DNA of 64,000 nucleotides, from positions 32,516,885 to 32,580,884 of the forward strand of contig JAQFVV010012394.1 of NCBI GenBank assembly GCA_028023455.1, read 5' to 3'. Position 1 is the stretch's first letter. Each line of letters begins with the position of its first letter. Made by a program: the position numbers and the translations under genes. Below, one piece after another: positions 33,985-47,640 of the stretch. The notes below the pieces were generated by a model, which did not search any database, was not told the origin of the DNA, and saw only the letters and a list, made by a program, of their open reading frames with translations. The DNA is from Epiperipatus broadwayi. Taxonomy: Eukaryota > Onychophora > Udeonychophora > Euonychophora > Peripatidae.

Positions 33985-34732
33985 ATGGTGACCCAACTCG
34001 GGCTTCGATTTAACAACTACAACCTGAGATGAGTTGTAATGATAAAGAACATTACAATGATGACTCAAAGAAACTCACAGCTGGAAAATAAATTATGATT
34101 TTTTTGAAAAAAGAAAAAAAATTATAAAAAAAAAACTAACTAATTAAACCCTGATTATTAAAATATGAAAGAAGATATTTTTTTAATATGACTTCCAGAA
34201 AGAAAAAAAATATATGTATATTTTTTTTATATATGTCTAAAAACACGATCGTGGCTGATGTAGACGTAAGTCACAAGTATTTGACCGGGTAGGCGGTTAC
34301 TGAAGAGGGGAATAACATAGCCCCGAGTCCTTATCCGCAGTATATGAACATAAGACCATCTTTAAATGCTCGTCAGACTATTTCTAGCAGAGATCCCAAT
34401 AAAGGGGAAGGCAGATCAAGTTGGACCAAGTTGCCATGAGCCTGTAAGACTCAGAACGATGAGCAACGCTCGTTTGTGCTTATAACTTGGGCTTCTTATC
34501 GTTAATATTACACTAAAGTGGATAGGACACAGATGAATGTTGAAATATTTTCCATTCCTGCCATGTTAGACCTAAAAGTGGGCGTTAAAGCCGAACGTCG
34601 CTTGTGAATGAGTCTACACAATATATCAGCACGCTAATACAGAAAAAAAAATTACGAATATGAATTTAAAAACTTAAGAATAAAATTAGTGTAAACCCCT
34701 ATTTTATTCTCATCTCCTGGCACTGGTGGTAT
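33985..34732 (+). other. Element 1 interior, 748 bp, mostly non-coding
   Basis: It begins with the tRNA primer site and a CTACAACCTGAGAT block also present in element 2. A GC-richer block at about 34,244-34,662 is missing from element 2. Starting at the ATG at 34,233 a frame runs about 90 codons with two internal stops (TAG, then TGA), ending at a TAA; it may be a dead gag-leader remnant but matches no domain I know. The end, GGCACTGGTGGTAT before the right LTR, is shared with element 2. An echo of the LTR/primer junction, CATTACAATGATGACTC, lies near 34,050. Confidence 0.7.
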
Positions 34733-36102
34733 TGTAACGTTTATTTATATATGTTACAAATATATTGGCATTGGGTAAAAAAAAACTAAAAGATAAAAGT
34801 GGATTTAAAATTTTGTTGAGTAATTTTTTTTTTTAAAAAAAAAACGTACAATGAGGGTTGAATTATTCTTCTTATTTTTTTTTATGTGATTAGTAATAAC
34901 AGTAATTGGAGAGAACAAAAGAATTCCAAAAGCAAGTAAAAAAAGATAAGCTGAAAGTAGAAATACTCAAATTAATTAAAGATGGCCAAAAACTTGAAGA
35001 AAATAAAGACTTTATTACATAAAATTTATAAAGACTGGATAAGATTAAAAAGGCATGGTACTAGCATGCGCAGAAGTCCTGAAAACTGGATATAAAAAGG
35101 AGGGATCCGGTTGAAGGAACGTCTTGTTCGTTTTGTTTCTCTAGTTGGTCTTGGATAACATTAATATATCCAAGATCGCTCTTCGCTGAAGGAATTCGGC
35201 ATGTCGCAGTGAACCGGAGCTTCTCCAGACATCAGACCTAATGATGTACACCAGGAAAAGCCTTCGTGACCGACTAGGGAAATGGACCACAAGATCAAGC
35301 AATAACCAAAAGGCCGAGCTCATTATAACCAAAAAACTATGCATAGTTATCTACTACTGAATTCATGAAACTTACCGGTAAGAATAATTATCCTGATTGT
35401 GACAAAGTTAACTATTTAAAACTACTCGTAAAAATATACGTATAAAAGAATCCCGATAGTGACTTTAATTTTTCTATATGAGAGACTCTTATTTAACCAA
35501 GAACTTTTTGTTTATTTTAACTGATATTTATATTTTCTGGATATTTCCTACCTGAATTAAATGTGTTCTCTCCAAGGTATTAATTAGCTACTTAACATGA
35601 AGTATTTTAATTTATCAAAATTAAAAATATTTCTAATATCAATTCTCATTTGTGCGTTATTAATAATAGTTATTATTTTTTATTATTAAATTTATTTTTA
35701 GTGTAATAAGATTTAAACGTAAGTTACCTTTGCCAATATGTTTCAATACGTCCAGGACTAATAATCGTAAAAATCATTAATTCTCATTACGGTAGAATTA
35801 ACGCCCCTTAAAAAAAATATATAATAAAAATCTTTTTTTTTTTTTTGTTTTACAACTTGCGAGAGGTGCTGGCGACATATTTCAGTGGATTCTTAGGAAT
35901 TCTGGCACCCATAGTAAATAAAATTAAAAGTTGATTTTGTCAATAGCACAATTCATAACAATTAATAGGCTGAAGTTGATCAGGAAAAATAGCTGTGTTT
36001 TTAGAATAGAAATACAACTTTCTTCTTTTTTGACATAGCTTGATCAACTCAAGTGCAGTTTATATTAGCGTGTAAAGGCCTAGCAAAACGAAAAACGTTA
36101 CA
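34733..36102 (+). repeat. Element 1 right LTR (1,370 bp)
   Basis: Near-identical to the left LTR, with the TATA box at about 35,091 and the CTTACCGGTAAG palindrome at 35,371-35,382. About nine of the substitutions between the LTRs are CG in one and TG or CA in the other. Confidence 0.93.
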
Positions 36103-37440
36103 ATATATATTAAACATAAAAAACAGCAATTTTTTCCATATATTGCTGTCACCTATGATCAATATGTACCAGAAGATTGTGAAAAATAAAAAACTACATA
36201 GAATATTTTTATTAAAAGATACTGGGTACAGTATATTCATATTCAACTTCCAATAATCATTTTAATAATAAACATAATACATTTCATGGATTAGGGCAGT
36301 GGTCTAATGCCAGATTTTGGAACTCAAGATCCATAGATTATAGGCTCTGCCCCACCATTTCCAATATTTGAACTTCATATAAACTTCCAGCCAGTAAATT
36401 AACACCTAAGAATTAAATAATTCCACCTGTCTTTTATCATTATAATAATGCTTACTTTATTTTAATATGATTAATCTGACAATTTTAACCAACCAGCAGC
36501 CTTCTTCAGAGCTAAATATATATAAATATTCGTGAATATGTGAAATAATTGATGATATGCACAATACAAAACAAATATTATATTCCATTATAAATTGAAT
36601 CTTTTTTCTATCCTTTCATGTACAACAAAAAAAACTGCAAATTTTAATCTCTTTATATATAAAAATAAATAAATAATGACTAATAAGTATACAATGAAAT
36701 GTACAATTGATTGCTACATCTTTCACTATAAACCTATTCTTAGCATTACATATTTGAAAATTAATAAAATTGTTTATATGCACGATAAAAAATCATTATA
36801 TTTTAAACACATAGTTATAATCATTGTTTATTTCTTTGGTTTTTTTTTTTATATATATATCGAATATTTGTTATGTTAGAATATCAATTCTAATTACTTT
36901 TAAATATATGTGTACAAGATTGAACACATTATAAAATGTAATGTAATAAAAATACAATTTTTACTGATTTCTGATGAAGGCTGCAAGATGGCTGATACAA
37001 AAAATTAAAATAAAAATTCTTTTATAAAAATACAAAAACAGTGCTGCATTTTATTACATCATATGGAATTGATCAATTAATAGAAGACATTAATTGATGT
37101 GATAGCGAGGATTATTTATTATCAAACTTATATCATTGAAAGTAATGAAATGTAAAATTAATTCCGTTGTTTTAAAAATAAATAAACAATTTTGAAATTT
37201 TATTGTGGGAAATTATAGCTTTAAAATTCAAAATTTAATAAAACTGCATAGAGAGAATGCCAAAATGATAACAAACTATTATCAACATACACCATGTATT
37301 GTTACTTATTCATAACACTCTATGACTTACTTATTCCGTCAAACTTTGATAAGGCAATTTAATACTGATAAATTTAATCAACACATAATTGATTTTAAAG
37401 TTGATCAAATGTAACATTAGAAATATAAATCTACTTTGTT
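36103..37440. other. A+T-rich intergenic DNA with a possible tRNA-like relic
   Basis: Around 36,296-36,356, 'GTGGTCTAATGCCAGATTTT' and 'GAACTCAAGATCC' faintly resemble tRNA-Leu D and anticodon arms; this is not strong enough to call. Near 36,966 'CTGATGAAGGCTGCAAG' recalls the foldback arm. No exon is seen. Confidence 0.35.
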
Positions 37441-37445
37441 ATAGG

Positions 37446-37745
37446 CAATTGGAATATAGACTTTCAAATTCCCTTCATCTATCCACTCTGTCTCACATGG
37501 CTGATACATATGATCACACACATGTCAAAAAGATTTTATGCTGAATCAGCACACATCAGTTGGTCCAGATTATCATCTTTCACACACACATATATAATCA
37601 GTGCTCTAATTATATTAAGATAGCAAATCTTCATACTTTAATGGACATGCTTCAATCCACTCCACCCTCCAACTCTTCAACTATACATACTATTAAAAAT
37701 CTGATGATGGAATGCCCAAATCCCTTGTTGATCCCAAATCTATTA
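37446..37745 (-). repeat. Dispersed repeat E, minus-strand copy
   Basis: Matches, reverse-complemented, the repeat at 52.6 and 59.6 kb: AGACTTTCAAATTCCCTTCA, CAGCACACATCAGTTGGTCC, ATATAATCAGTGCT and TTAATGGACATGCTTCAATC. The open frame at 37,560-37,754 lies wholly inside it and is not a gene. Confidence 0.7.
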
Positions 37746-38685
37746 CACTTTTAAAATCTAAGTATATAAATTATACTTGTATTCAAATTTATTTCATAGA
37801 ACAAATTCATACAAATATCTTTTGTCTAACAAAATAGATTGGGATTGGTATTTGCATTATGAAAGAGTAGTCATATTTACCAATTATTCTAGAAAAAATG
37901 ATTTATTAGAATCTGCTGTAATGTATCCAATCACATATTCAGTTCTGTTTGTTCCAAAAAATAAATTTAAAATATATACATTCATAAATAAATTTTGCAT
38001 GATGGTTGTGATTATGTAACATTTATTAAATATATTAAATATTAATATTAACTATGATTTAATATTATCTCCAATATTCATTATAAAGTTAAGAGTGTGC
38101 TAATAGCTCTAAACAAGCTTTTTTTTTTATATTTATGAAAATTCAAGAACATTCAAATCATTTTTATTTTATTCCCCATCCCCAACCGTTTCACCATCTC
38201 TTCAGGATTAATAACAAACCACCACACATTATAATAAACAACTGTCATTTAATAACTATGCAATATTTATATAGAAGATCTACTATTTCTATATTTAATT
38301 ATAGATCTTGAAATGAATTCTGAAATTTGATAAAAGTATAAAATTCATATTGTATACCCACACATGTAGTATAAATGTATATACACCCACCAATTACTAT
38401 ATACATTAATTCTACATGCATTTAAAAATAAAATTAAGAAAAGAACAAATGCAATAATTACCTATAATGTAATAAGTGCAGTGAACTGAATGTTTTGGCT
38501 TTTTTAAACACAGTCTATGTACATAGAGGATAAAAAAATCTCAGAAGTGGGGGGGTGGTCTTGTTTTCCAAACTCTTTCAAGAAATATTTTTATAAAAAT
38601 TTAAATTAAATTGCTAAGTAGAAAGAGGAAAGAAATCTGATATCCTCTTTAAAAAAAGAAATAAAAAGAGTAGGTTGTTAATGAG
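37746..38685. other. A+T-rich intergenic DNA, no gene seen
   Basis: The 80-residue frame at 37,777-38,019 has no recognisable domain. Nothing else is supported. Confidence 0.45.
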
Positions 38686-39114
38686 TCACTAAAAAGTAAA
38701 AAAAAATAAGATGATTTTTTAAGTAATGCTTTTATGTAAATAGCTGACTAAAAAATACAAAATAACAAACTAATCTCCTCTCAGTTAATTTGCTATTCTT
38801 AGAAAATGTCAGAGAGCTTAAGAATCTAGACTTGTTATAAGACAGTTAGAAATTGCATGAATATTGTCATTTCATAAAAGCATTTGAGGCCCTTTTCATT
38901 TTTGTGATTTATTTGAGTCTCAAATGCTTTTATGAAATGACTATATTCCTGCAATTTCCAATTATTTGATAACAAGTTTAGATTCTTAAAATCTCTGATA
39001 TTCTCCAAGAATGGAAAATTAGCCTAGAGGGGATTACTTTGTATGTTTTAGTTGCCTATTTATATAAAAGTATTATTTAAGAAATATTTTTATGGTACTT
39101 TTTTACTTTTTAGA
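38686..39114. mobile_element. Foldback/MITE with about 200-bp arms
   Basis: Arms 38,686-38,890 and 38,917-39,114 are inverted copies around a 26-bp loop. Inner blocks CATTTCATAAAAGCATTTGA and complement are almost perfect; outer blocks (CTAAAAAGTAAA, TAATGCTTTTATGTAAATAG with TACTTTTATATAAATAGG) are more diverged. No coding capacity. Confidence 0.88.
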
Positions 39115-40867
39115 TACCTATACATATTATTTTAAAAAATTGTTAAAACTACAAAAAAATTTGACAAAAATTATAATTTAATAATAAGACATGAAAATAA
39201 AAAATATGCCCTCTAACAAATGAATTCTAAATTTAAATATCATGAAATCATCTACTATATAAAATATTTATATATTGGATTTTTAGTTAATTTAATTAAT
39301 TATGTAAATCAATATTAACAAAATTTTATTCTACACAAGTAATGTTTTCATCAAATATATTTTTTTTTAAAATTTTAATTAATTTAATAATAAAATCAAT
39401 ATTAACATTTTATTCTACAAATGTTTCAGTTGCTAAAGAGTTTTATTTGGAAGGGTAAGGATGTGTGTTCAATTTCTAAAAAGAAACAGGTTTTTTTTTT
39501 TCATTTTTAATTGAATAATGCAGACATACTGACAGAAACACAGACAGAGAAAATTTATATAAAAGCATTTAAATAAATATTTCACCTTCTGGTTTTGTTG
39601 TTTAAAAATTTTGTACTTATTAAATGGTATAGAATTTGGAAAAATAAATATACAAGGAATAAATACAATAAATACTTCTGTAATGCCCTTCCCCCCAAAA
39701 GGGATTCAAAACAGTTAAATTATTACAGTATCTTTCTACTGATCATTCTAGACATAACCCGTAGGTAATAGCTTATTTTTATTATTTGATACAATAATTG
39801 TACACCAACTATAACTTACTTTATATGGTCATGATTATTACACAATTCACTTAAAATCAGACTCATTATTACCATAATACTAGTTTTCTAAGGTGGTAAT
39901 TAATTAATTACTATGTGTCCCTTAAAAAACAAACTCTAAGGATTGCACACATCACATATTATAACTCAAAAAGTGTATAGAATAAAGAATATTAGAACAA
40001 ATGTTTAATAAACATATATTTTATCTTCATGGGATACACTTTCATTTTATAATAAAAAATGAAATAACCTAATAAGTTTGTGTTAGAATTTACTAATATT
40101 AATAAAATATCACAATGCATACCACAAGTTGACATAGATAGAAAATTCAAATGATGAAGATGTGATGATGTTAAGATATTTCAGCAATGCCCTCTATGAA
40201 CAAATTCTGAATTTCAACAGCTAATCCCAATATTAAAGGCTAACTAATAAGCTACTTAACAGCATAAATATTAAAATAAAATGAAAACTAGGGAAGAAAA
40301 AAAATTATAAATAGAATTATCAAATAAATATAGACATTCTCACCTAGGGATATTTTCTTCTTTGAATTCTAATCTCACTTCTTGAATTCATGTGTATATG
40401 ATTTTAAATTTTGTAAGCAGGTTTAAATTTTGAGTAAATCAATGTATTTTGTAATAATCTTCTGGTCTGTTCAGATCTGGTAAATTGTTCTAATATTGAT
40501 GATTTTTTTTCTTCCTCTTTGGTTGTGACTTTTTCTTACTGACAATTTTATGACATCTTTATATTTATAATTATGAGAAAAGGCAGTCTTAAAATAACTG
40601 GATACTTAATAAAACCAGGAAGACTATATATTGTGACAGAATTTGTTGCACATAGCACACTCTGGAAAATTAGGGTCTCATTAAAAAAGCTAGTTCTTTG
40701 TGTTGAAGTTTTTCCACACTGTGCTGTTGTAATATACTTTCAGTTATATGTATAGAATAGCATTATCTTCTTTATAGCTACTATCTTTTATAGTATCTAA
40801 TAAAATTTTTGACTGCTAGATATTTTTCAACACAGATTGTTATTTTGATATACAATTTTAAAATACT
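39115..40867. other. A+T-rich intergenic DNA, no gene seen
   Basis: No exon, RNA gene or clear repeat. The 60-residue frame at 40,573-40,755 shows no domain. Confidence 0.5.
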
Positions 40868-40976
40868 ATCAAGCATTGGTAATCAAGAGGTCAGTGACAG
40901 CTGCTTTACAAGCATTTGTCCCGGGTTAGCAAGCTTGCTTCCCAGCTGATGCTATGTCACATCAGAAAAAAAAAAT
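40868..40976 (+). mobile_element. tRNA-derived SINE, copy D
   Basis: Core 40,872-40,953 (82 nt): acceptor-type stem AGCATTG with TGATGCT, the CTGCTTTACAAGCA anticodon-arm block, a degraded B box, then GTCACATCAG and an A-run. More diverged than copies A and B. Confidence 0.72.
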
Positions 40977-41666
40977 TTTAATGCTAACATACTGATGATT
41001 TCCAATGATTTTTAAACCACATTTAAATAGTTTCTTATTTAATGACATAAATAAATCTAATAAAATCATAATTATCCAATTAGCTGTATCTACATGAATC
41101 CCATAATTGCAACTGTACTAATTAGAAGCAAATTTCAAAATTGAAAAAAGTCATCAAAAATTGAAAAGAATTGATCCTTCACGTAATATTCTGCTATGTA
41201 CATGTAAGTGTTTGAACAAACCTGCAAATTCAAAAAATTGCATGTAAATTTGCAAAAGTAACACAAAATGTCAAGCTTAGATGAAGACTTTATGATTTAT
41301 TTATTTTAATAAACTTATATTTTTAAAAAATTATATTTAAAAATGGGTTTTTATTCTATTATGTATTTATATAACATTTGGTATTTTGTATTTGAAATAT
41401 TGCAATCTTTTGCTTCTTTTTACAATACTTATTCATATTTTAAAAAAAATAATGGAGGAGAAAAGTGCATTGTATTACTTATAATTCATTTTATTTTTAT
41501 TTATCTATATATAAAATGAGTATACAGGGAAGCTATGAACAGCTGTGAATTATTTTATATTTTGTTCCAAATCCCCCTCACATTCATATATATACTGGCT
41601 AATAGCTCACATTTTGTTGATACATATTGATTATAATTTCCTGAAGATTTATGATGATGGTATTTT

Positions 41667-41919
41667 AGTTGTGTTTATATATTGGAGTATTTCTATCATC
41701 TAATATTAAGTAGAAAAATTGAACTTAATTTAAATTTTCTAATTACATTCAACTGTTAATAATAGAACAAAGGTTAGTATATGTGCATATACTAACCTGT
41801 GGGCTATAACTAACAGTTGAATGTAATCAAAAAATTTAAATAAAATTAAATCATTGTAAAGACATTCAATACTTAATATTAGATGGAGGAAATAGTCCAA
41901 TATATAAACACAATTGATT
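41667..41919. repeat. Loop-less palindrome, about 250 bp
   Basis: Arms of about 118-134 bp meet at GGTTAGTATATGTGCATATA, leaving almost no loop. Matching blocks run outward: ATTACATTCAACTGTTA, TTTAAATT, CATCTAATATTAAG, GTGTTTATATATTGGA. A single arm occurs at 20,541-20,682, so the palindrome is two head-to-head copies of a dispersed repeat. The minus-strand 74-residue frame over it is an artefact. Confidence 0.82.
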
Positions 41920-43474
41920 ATAATTGAATATGTATTGTTTATTGAACTGCAAGTATACAACACTTTTCAATATGCCATATATAAAACACAGATGGTTTTT
42001 TATGTATAGTACACATATATAAATCAAAATTATAGTACAAACAAAATTTTAAAAAATAATAAAAATATAGTTAGTAATAATGAGGCAATACATTTACATA
42101 TATTTAACTAAGTTTATGTTCATTCATACATTTATCAAAACAATAAAAATGAGGGAAAAAACACTAACAATTGTATTTTTATTTTTAAAATAACTGGCAA
42201 AATGTCTGACCATCTGGCTACTAAATATGCTTTGGGTAATTTTTTTTTTTCACTAACTTTTCCCACTTATATAAAAATGATTTAGACTAGATTCTATACT
42301 AAGAAATTACAATGTCTCTAATTACTTTAATGTTTTTAAATCAGTATTAATTTCAAGTATGGTTTAAACTTTTGTAAAACTTTTAACATTACTCTCTGAA
42401 AATAATTTATTACACAAAACACTATCATATTTAGAAAAACCATAAAAGAATAGAATATATAGTTTTCAACATAAACTATGCAACTTTTATTAATACATAT
42501 ATATATATAGCACTTTTAGATGGAAAAATGGCTATTAGTATAATATAAAATTTGTAAACAAATTTTACCTCTTTTAAATGACAACATCCTAAGAATGAAA
42601 AATAACGACGAAATATTGTAAAATTTTCTACTCTTAATGTTTTTTTCCCTTTGTTTATTTACATTTTTGTTTATTTGTTTATATTATTCTTTGGATAGTG
42701 CATAATTGAAGTCTTATAATTAGATAGAGTGTTATTTGTAACTCCCTTGTATTATTATAAACTGACTTTGTGAATAAATATATATATATTCTATGTCAAT
42801 ATTACTGAGTTAATGCATATCAAATTCAAAATATTATAGTTTCATATATAGTATTTTAAAGATTGAACATTGATATGTACCAATAAATTTATTGAGTATT
42901 CAGATTGTGACTCATTCTATACTGTGTTCAAACCCTACTTCATTAATTTAATTCCTTTTATTAGAATTTAATGTTTTTGCATGTATTTATTTTCAGTTCT
43001 ATATACTCTTTAAAAAATGTAATAGTAGCAATGTGTGTGGCCAACAGATATTTTTTATAATCAATAAAATGAACATTGAGAGAAATAAGGTTATAAATGA
43101 TGATGAGATAATATCATAATCAATCATAAAAACAAGCCATTATCATTGAATTACCATAAGGATAACCAGTAAAAAGATTGCTTAATGATTTAGCTTTTCA
43201 AAGATGTAGAATTGAAGAATTTTTTGTTTTTGATTTAAGCATATAAAAATGTAAATAACACTAACAAACAAGTGCAAAGTCTTTAAGTGTTTATCATCAT
43301 TTATGTAGACGACTTCACTTAACTGCCTGAGCATGGCTAATTGTTGAATTACCCCAAAAGATGTTCATCATATACCTATATTTTAAATTCCATATAATAG
43401 AAATATTTATTTTATTTTTCTTTAATATCTATTTTTTCTTTACATACTCATAATATATATATATATATATATAT
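41920..43474. other. A+T-rich intergenic DNA, no gene seen
   Basis: Ends in a TA run (43,452-43,474), which is the insertion site of the next element. No exon recognised. Confidence 0.5.
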
Positions 43475-45106
43475 TGTAACGGAAACCCGCAGATCGTCCA
43501 CTTTCCGCTACCACAAACAGAGAGAATATACGGACATAAACGAGTCTATATCCGTACTTGACCGAACCTGTAACTATACGGGTATAGCCCCGGGTTATTT
43601 TTCCCAGTCAACTGTCTCTCGACTGCTGTAAGATTTAACAGAGTTACAGAACTTGGATATTTATAAATTTTAATGGGATCAAAATACTGCACCACTAGCT
43701 TCACGTGTTAATTCAGTACTCAAAATGAGTAATAATTATTTTCCCAAACCCTAAGACTATATTACTTTTTGGAGTGGCAAAGAATGAGATGAAACAGATT
43801 TAAATCAATAAAAGATATTTAATACAATAAATTAAACAATAAAAGAAATACTTCAAATCATTTACACACAATAAAAAAACAGATTATATGCTATAATGCT
43901 ACGAGTAAAACAAAATAAAAGATCCTATAAATGATTATACATTTATAAATCATCATTCTGGGTATATATAAAAAGTTAAAGAATGTATTTATCATTGAAA
44001 GTAAGAATTTGGCCATTGTCTAAATTAAAGGTATGTGCACAGGGTATATGAAATGTAGTAGTCATATTTACCTAAGTTATGAAGTCTCTGAATTAATTTG
44101 AAGTCTTGCTGACTGCAACATGAAATTTCTCCACTTCTTTAGCAGGGAACGGTCACTCTTAGGTTAGATTTTGGTCATGGGAACTCCCCCGCATTTAGGA
44201 CATCAAGGACCAGGCAAAATGAACCCTCTGGCAGGCACTACATCGGCAGTTGTTACATCTAGACAAGAGCCATTAAAGCACAGTGAGTCTGGATCGGCAA
44301 GCAATCATGATGGCTCTTAGCCAGCCATTCTTGATGAGACACCGATGTTAGAAATCATATCTTGTTAACTATGGCTGCTTATTATTGGAGCAGTATTTCC
44401 ACCAACCTCTCGACAAGAAGTCTCTCACTCTAATCCACTATACTGAAACTTTTTAATTAAAAAATTCCCTAGTCCTTTGTCCTTTCGATCCTTTGTTTTT
44501 GTTTTATTCCCACCTTTCTTATCTTAATGCGCCTTCGACCATTTACATAGATTTGATTTTACCCAATCTCGTAGCACTATGTACATTTATTTATTATTTC
44601 AATTTTCTTATTTTTACTTAGATTTTTAATAAATGTTTTTTATTTTATTTTGACAAGCATTAATTACTGCTGTCTTCATCCCACTTCATACACATTCCAT
44701 ACATGCATTTCGTTTTATCGTCAAATGTGTACTTTTATGACCCAGATCCTTATCTTTCGGTCATGTTTTAAATTTCTATTTTACTCTTATTTAAACTCTT
44801 CAAACTTTACTTTTCTTATACATCATATTTTAGTTTGTCTTTCATTTATATTTCTTTATTACTATTAATTTTCTAATGTACAATTTCAATATTTCTAACT
44901 TTACTTATTTTTCATTTCACAAAATCTTGACTTTGGAGGGTAAAAGATAAGAATCTTTTCGATTCTAATTCCCTCACTTTTCTTAATTAAAACATTTCTT
45001 TGTATATATTTTTTTAACTTACTTTCTAGTATTCCAAACATAATAGTTAATATTCTTTAAATGTTAAATATCTATATGTGTGATCGCACATACTGCGATC
45101 ATCACA
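43475..45106. mobile_element. Probable solo LTR, about 1.63 kb
   Basis: Starts TGTAACGG and ends GATCATCACA, with the TA run continuing on both sides (ATAT flanks), as if inserted into a TA microsatellite with a 4-bp duplication. The first 250 bp are CpG-rich (CCGCAGATCGTCC, ATATACGGACATAAACGAG), unlike the surroundings. There is no coding capacity. It does not align with the LTRs at 32.6 or 48.3 kb, so it would be another family; with only one copy visible the call rests on its ends and flanks. Confidence 0.5.
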
Positions 45107-46007
45107 ATATATATATATATATAGAGAGAAGAGATATTTTCCCTCATATTAACTGCAGAATAACCTAATTGAAAAATAGAAATTTATCTAGGCCAAACTT
45201 ATTAAAAGATTTACATACATGAAAAAATCATGTAAAAAAATTTAAGACATTTTAATAATAATATAAATGTATAATTGTTATTAGATAGATATAGCTGTAA
45301 TAGAAAAAAAGATTTTTTTTGTTCAGTCTCATTTATTAAATATATATTTTTGAAAATAAAAAAACAAGAGGAGATTAAGATTATTATATCTGAAGAAATG
45401 ATGTTGTTGAATTATTTAGTATATAAATATGTAAAAACAAAGGTGTAAATCACCCTACCTCAGCCTATGAATTAAAAAGTCTCTAAATATTGAACAAAAG
45501 ATCAAGAATAGACTGAATTCTCCTATTTTTGGAGCTCTGAAGTTTATAAGCATATTCTTGTCAACATTGTTGATAATTTAGAGTGAAATTAATATATCAT
45601 CCAGATGAAATATGGCACTTAACATTTTTTAAATGACTAGCCAATTATACAAGTCTGTAGGCAAAATCTTTTAACATTTTGATTATAATAATTAAATAAG
45701 AAAATCTGTCTCTACCCTTATCTAATTGGTTGTTAGTTCAATAAATATTGAATGACATATTCCATCTGGGTTACAAATTAATTTTACTCTGAATTACCAA
45801 CAATGTCGATAAAAGTATGCTTATAAACATAGCTCCAAAAATCGGTAGATTTCATCTATTCTTGATCCTTTGTTCAATGTTTAGAGTGTTTTAGAGAGTA
45901 ATTTACTCCATTTATTTATGTATATACATTGAATAAGGTTTAATTTAATGCTTGTATATATATACAAACATAATTTATATACTGAGAGTTTGAATCTAAT
46001 ATTAAGA
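45107..46007. other. A+T-rich DNA with a weak inverted repeat
   Basis: Blocks near 45,487-45,580 (AACAAAAGATCAAGAATAGA, TCAACATTGTTG) reappear inverted near 45,798-45,880 (ATTCTTGATCCTTTGTTC, CAATGTCGATAAAAGTATGC), so an old foldback of roughly 390 bp is likely. No gene is seen. Confidence 0.45.
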
Positions 46008-46009
46008 GA

Positions 46010-46513
46010 TTTGAACACAGACTTTCAAGCTCCCTTCTGCTATCCACTCTTTCTCATACATGGCCAGACACATGTGAAAAAGGTAAATGATCCCCAATAT
46101 ATATAGTTCAAGCTGAACCACACTCATCAGTTGGTCCAGATCATCATCTCCTGCACATATATAATCAGTGCTTCATTTATAACAAGATAGAAAATCTGAA
46201 TTATGCCTGTATTTCAGACTATTACCGACTTAGTCTGTATCCTGCCCATCCATTCTATGTATTTAAATGGACAAGGTCTTATAAATGAGGGATCACAGTG
46301 ATTTAAAGACAACATGGGCATGAAAATAATATTGGCATCAGCAAGACATTTGAGCATTCCATCATCAGATATTCAATGATATGAATAGCTGAAGAGTTTG
46401 AGGATAGAGCAGATTTAAGCCAGTCCATTAAAGTTAAAAGATTTGCTATCTTAATATAAATTGATGTGTGTGGGAGAAGATGATCTGGGCCAAATGATTA
46501 GTGCTGGTTCAGC
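46010..46513. repeat. Dispersed repeat E, head-to-head inverted copies
   Basis: 46,010-46,200 is a minus-strand copy (GAACACAGACTTTCAAGCTC, CTCATCAGTTGGTCCAGATC) and about 46,230-46,513 a plus-strand copy (GACAACATGGGCATGA, GGTATGAATAGCTGAAGAG-like block, GATGATCTGGGCCAA, GTGCTGGTTCAGCAT). The right copy runs straight into the TA microsatellite. Confidence 0.72.

Positions 46514-47640
<1,127 letters not shown>

Larger units (their letters stand above)
32614..36102 (+). mobile_element. Non-autonomous LTR retrotransposon (LARD/TRIM-like), element 1
   Basis: Two near-identical direct repeats (32,614-33,984 and 34,733-36,102) start TGTAA and end CGTTACA, flanked by ATAT on both sides, consistent with a 4-bp target duplication (low-complexity site). 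A primer-binding-site-like TGGTGACCCAACTCGGG follows the left LTR after one base. The 748-bp interior has no gag, protease, RT or integrase that I can recognise. A minus-strand relative with the same LTRs and interior lies at 54,595-57,580. The LTRs differ at about 16 positions plus homopolymer lengths, so insertion is recent. Confidence 0.92.

Noticed and set aside
33022-35344. Identical 67-residue minus-strand frames at 33,022-33,225 and 35,141-35,344
   Set aside because: The copies lie at the same place in two near-identical LTRs, so their likeness is due to LTR duplication, not coding selection. They run against the element's orientation and have no domain.
37560-37754. 64-residue open frame as a small gene
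   Set aside because: Lies entirely within a minus-strand copy of dispersed repeat E.
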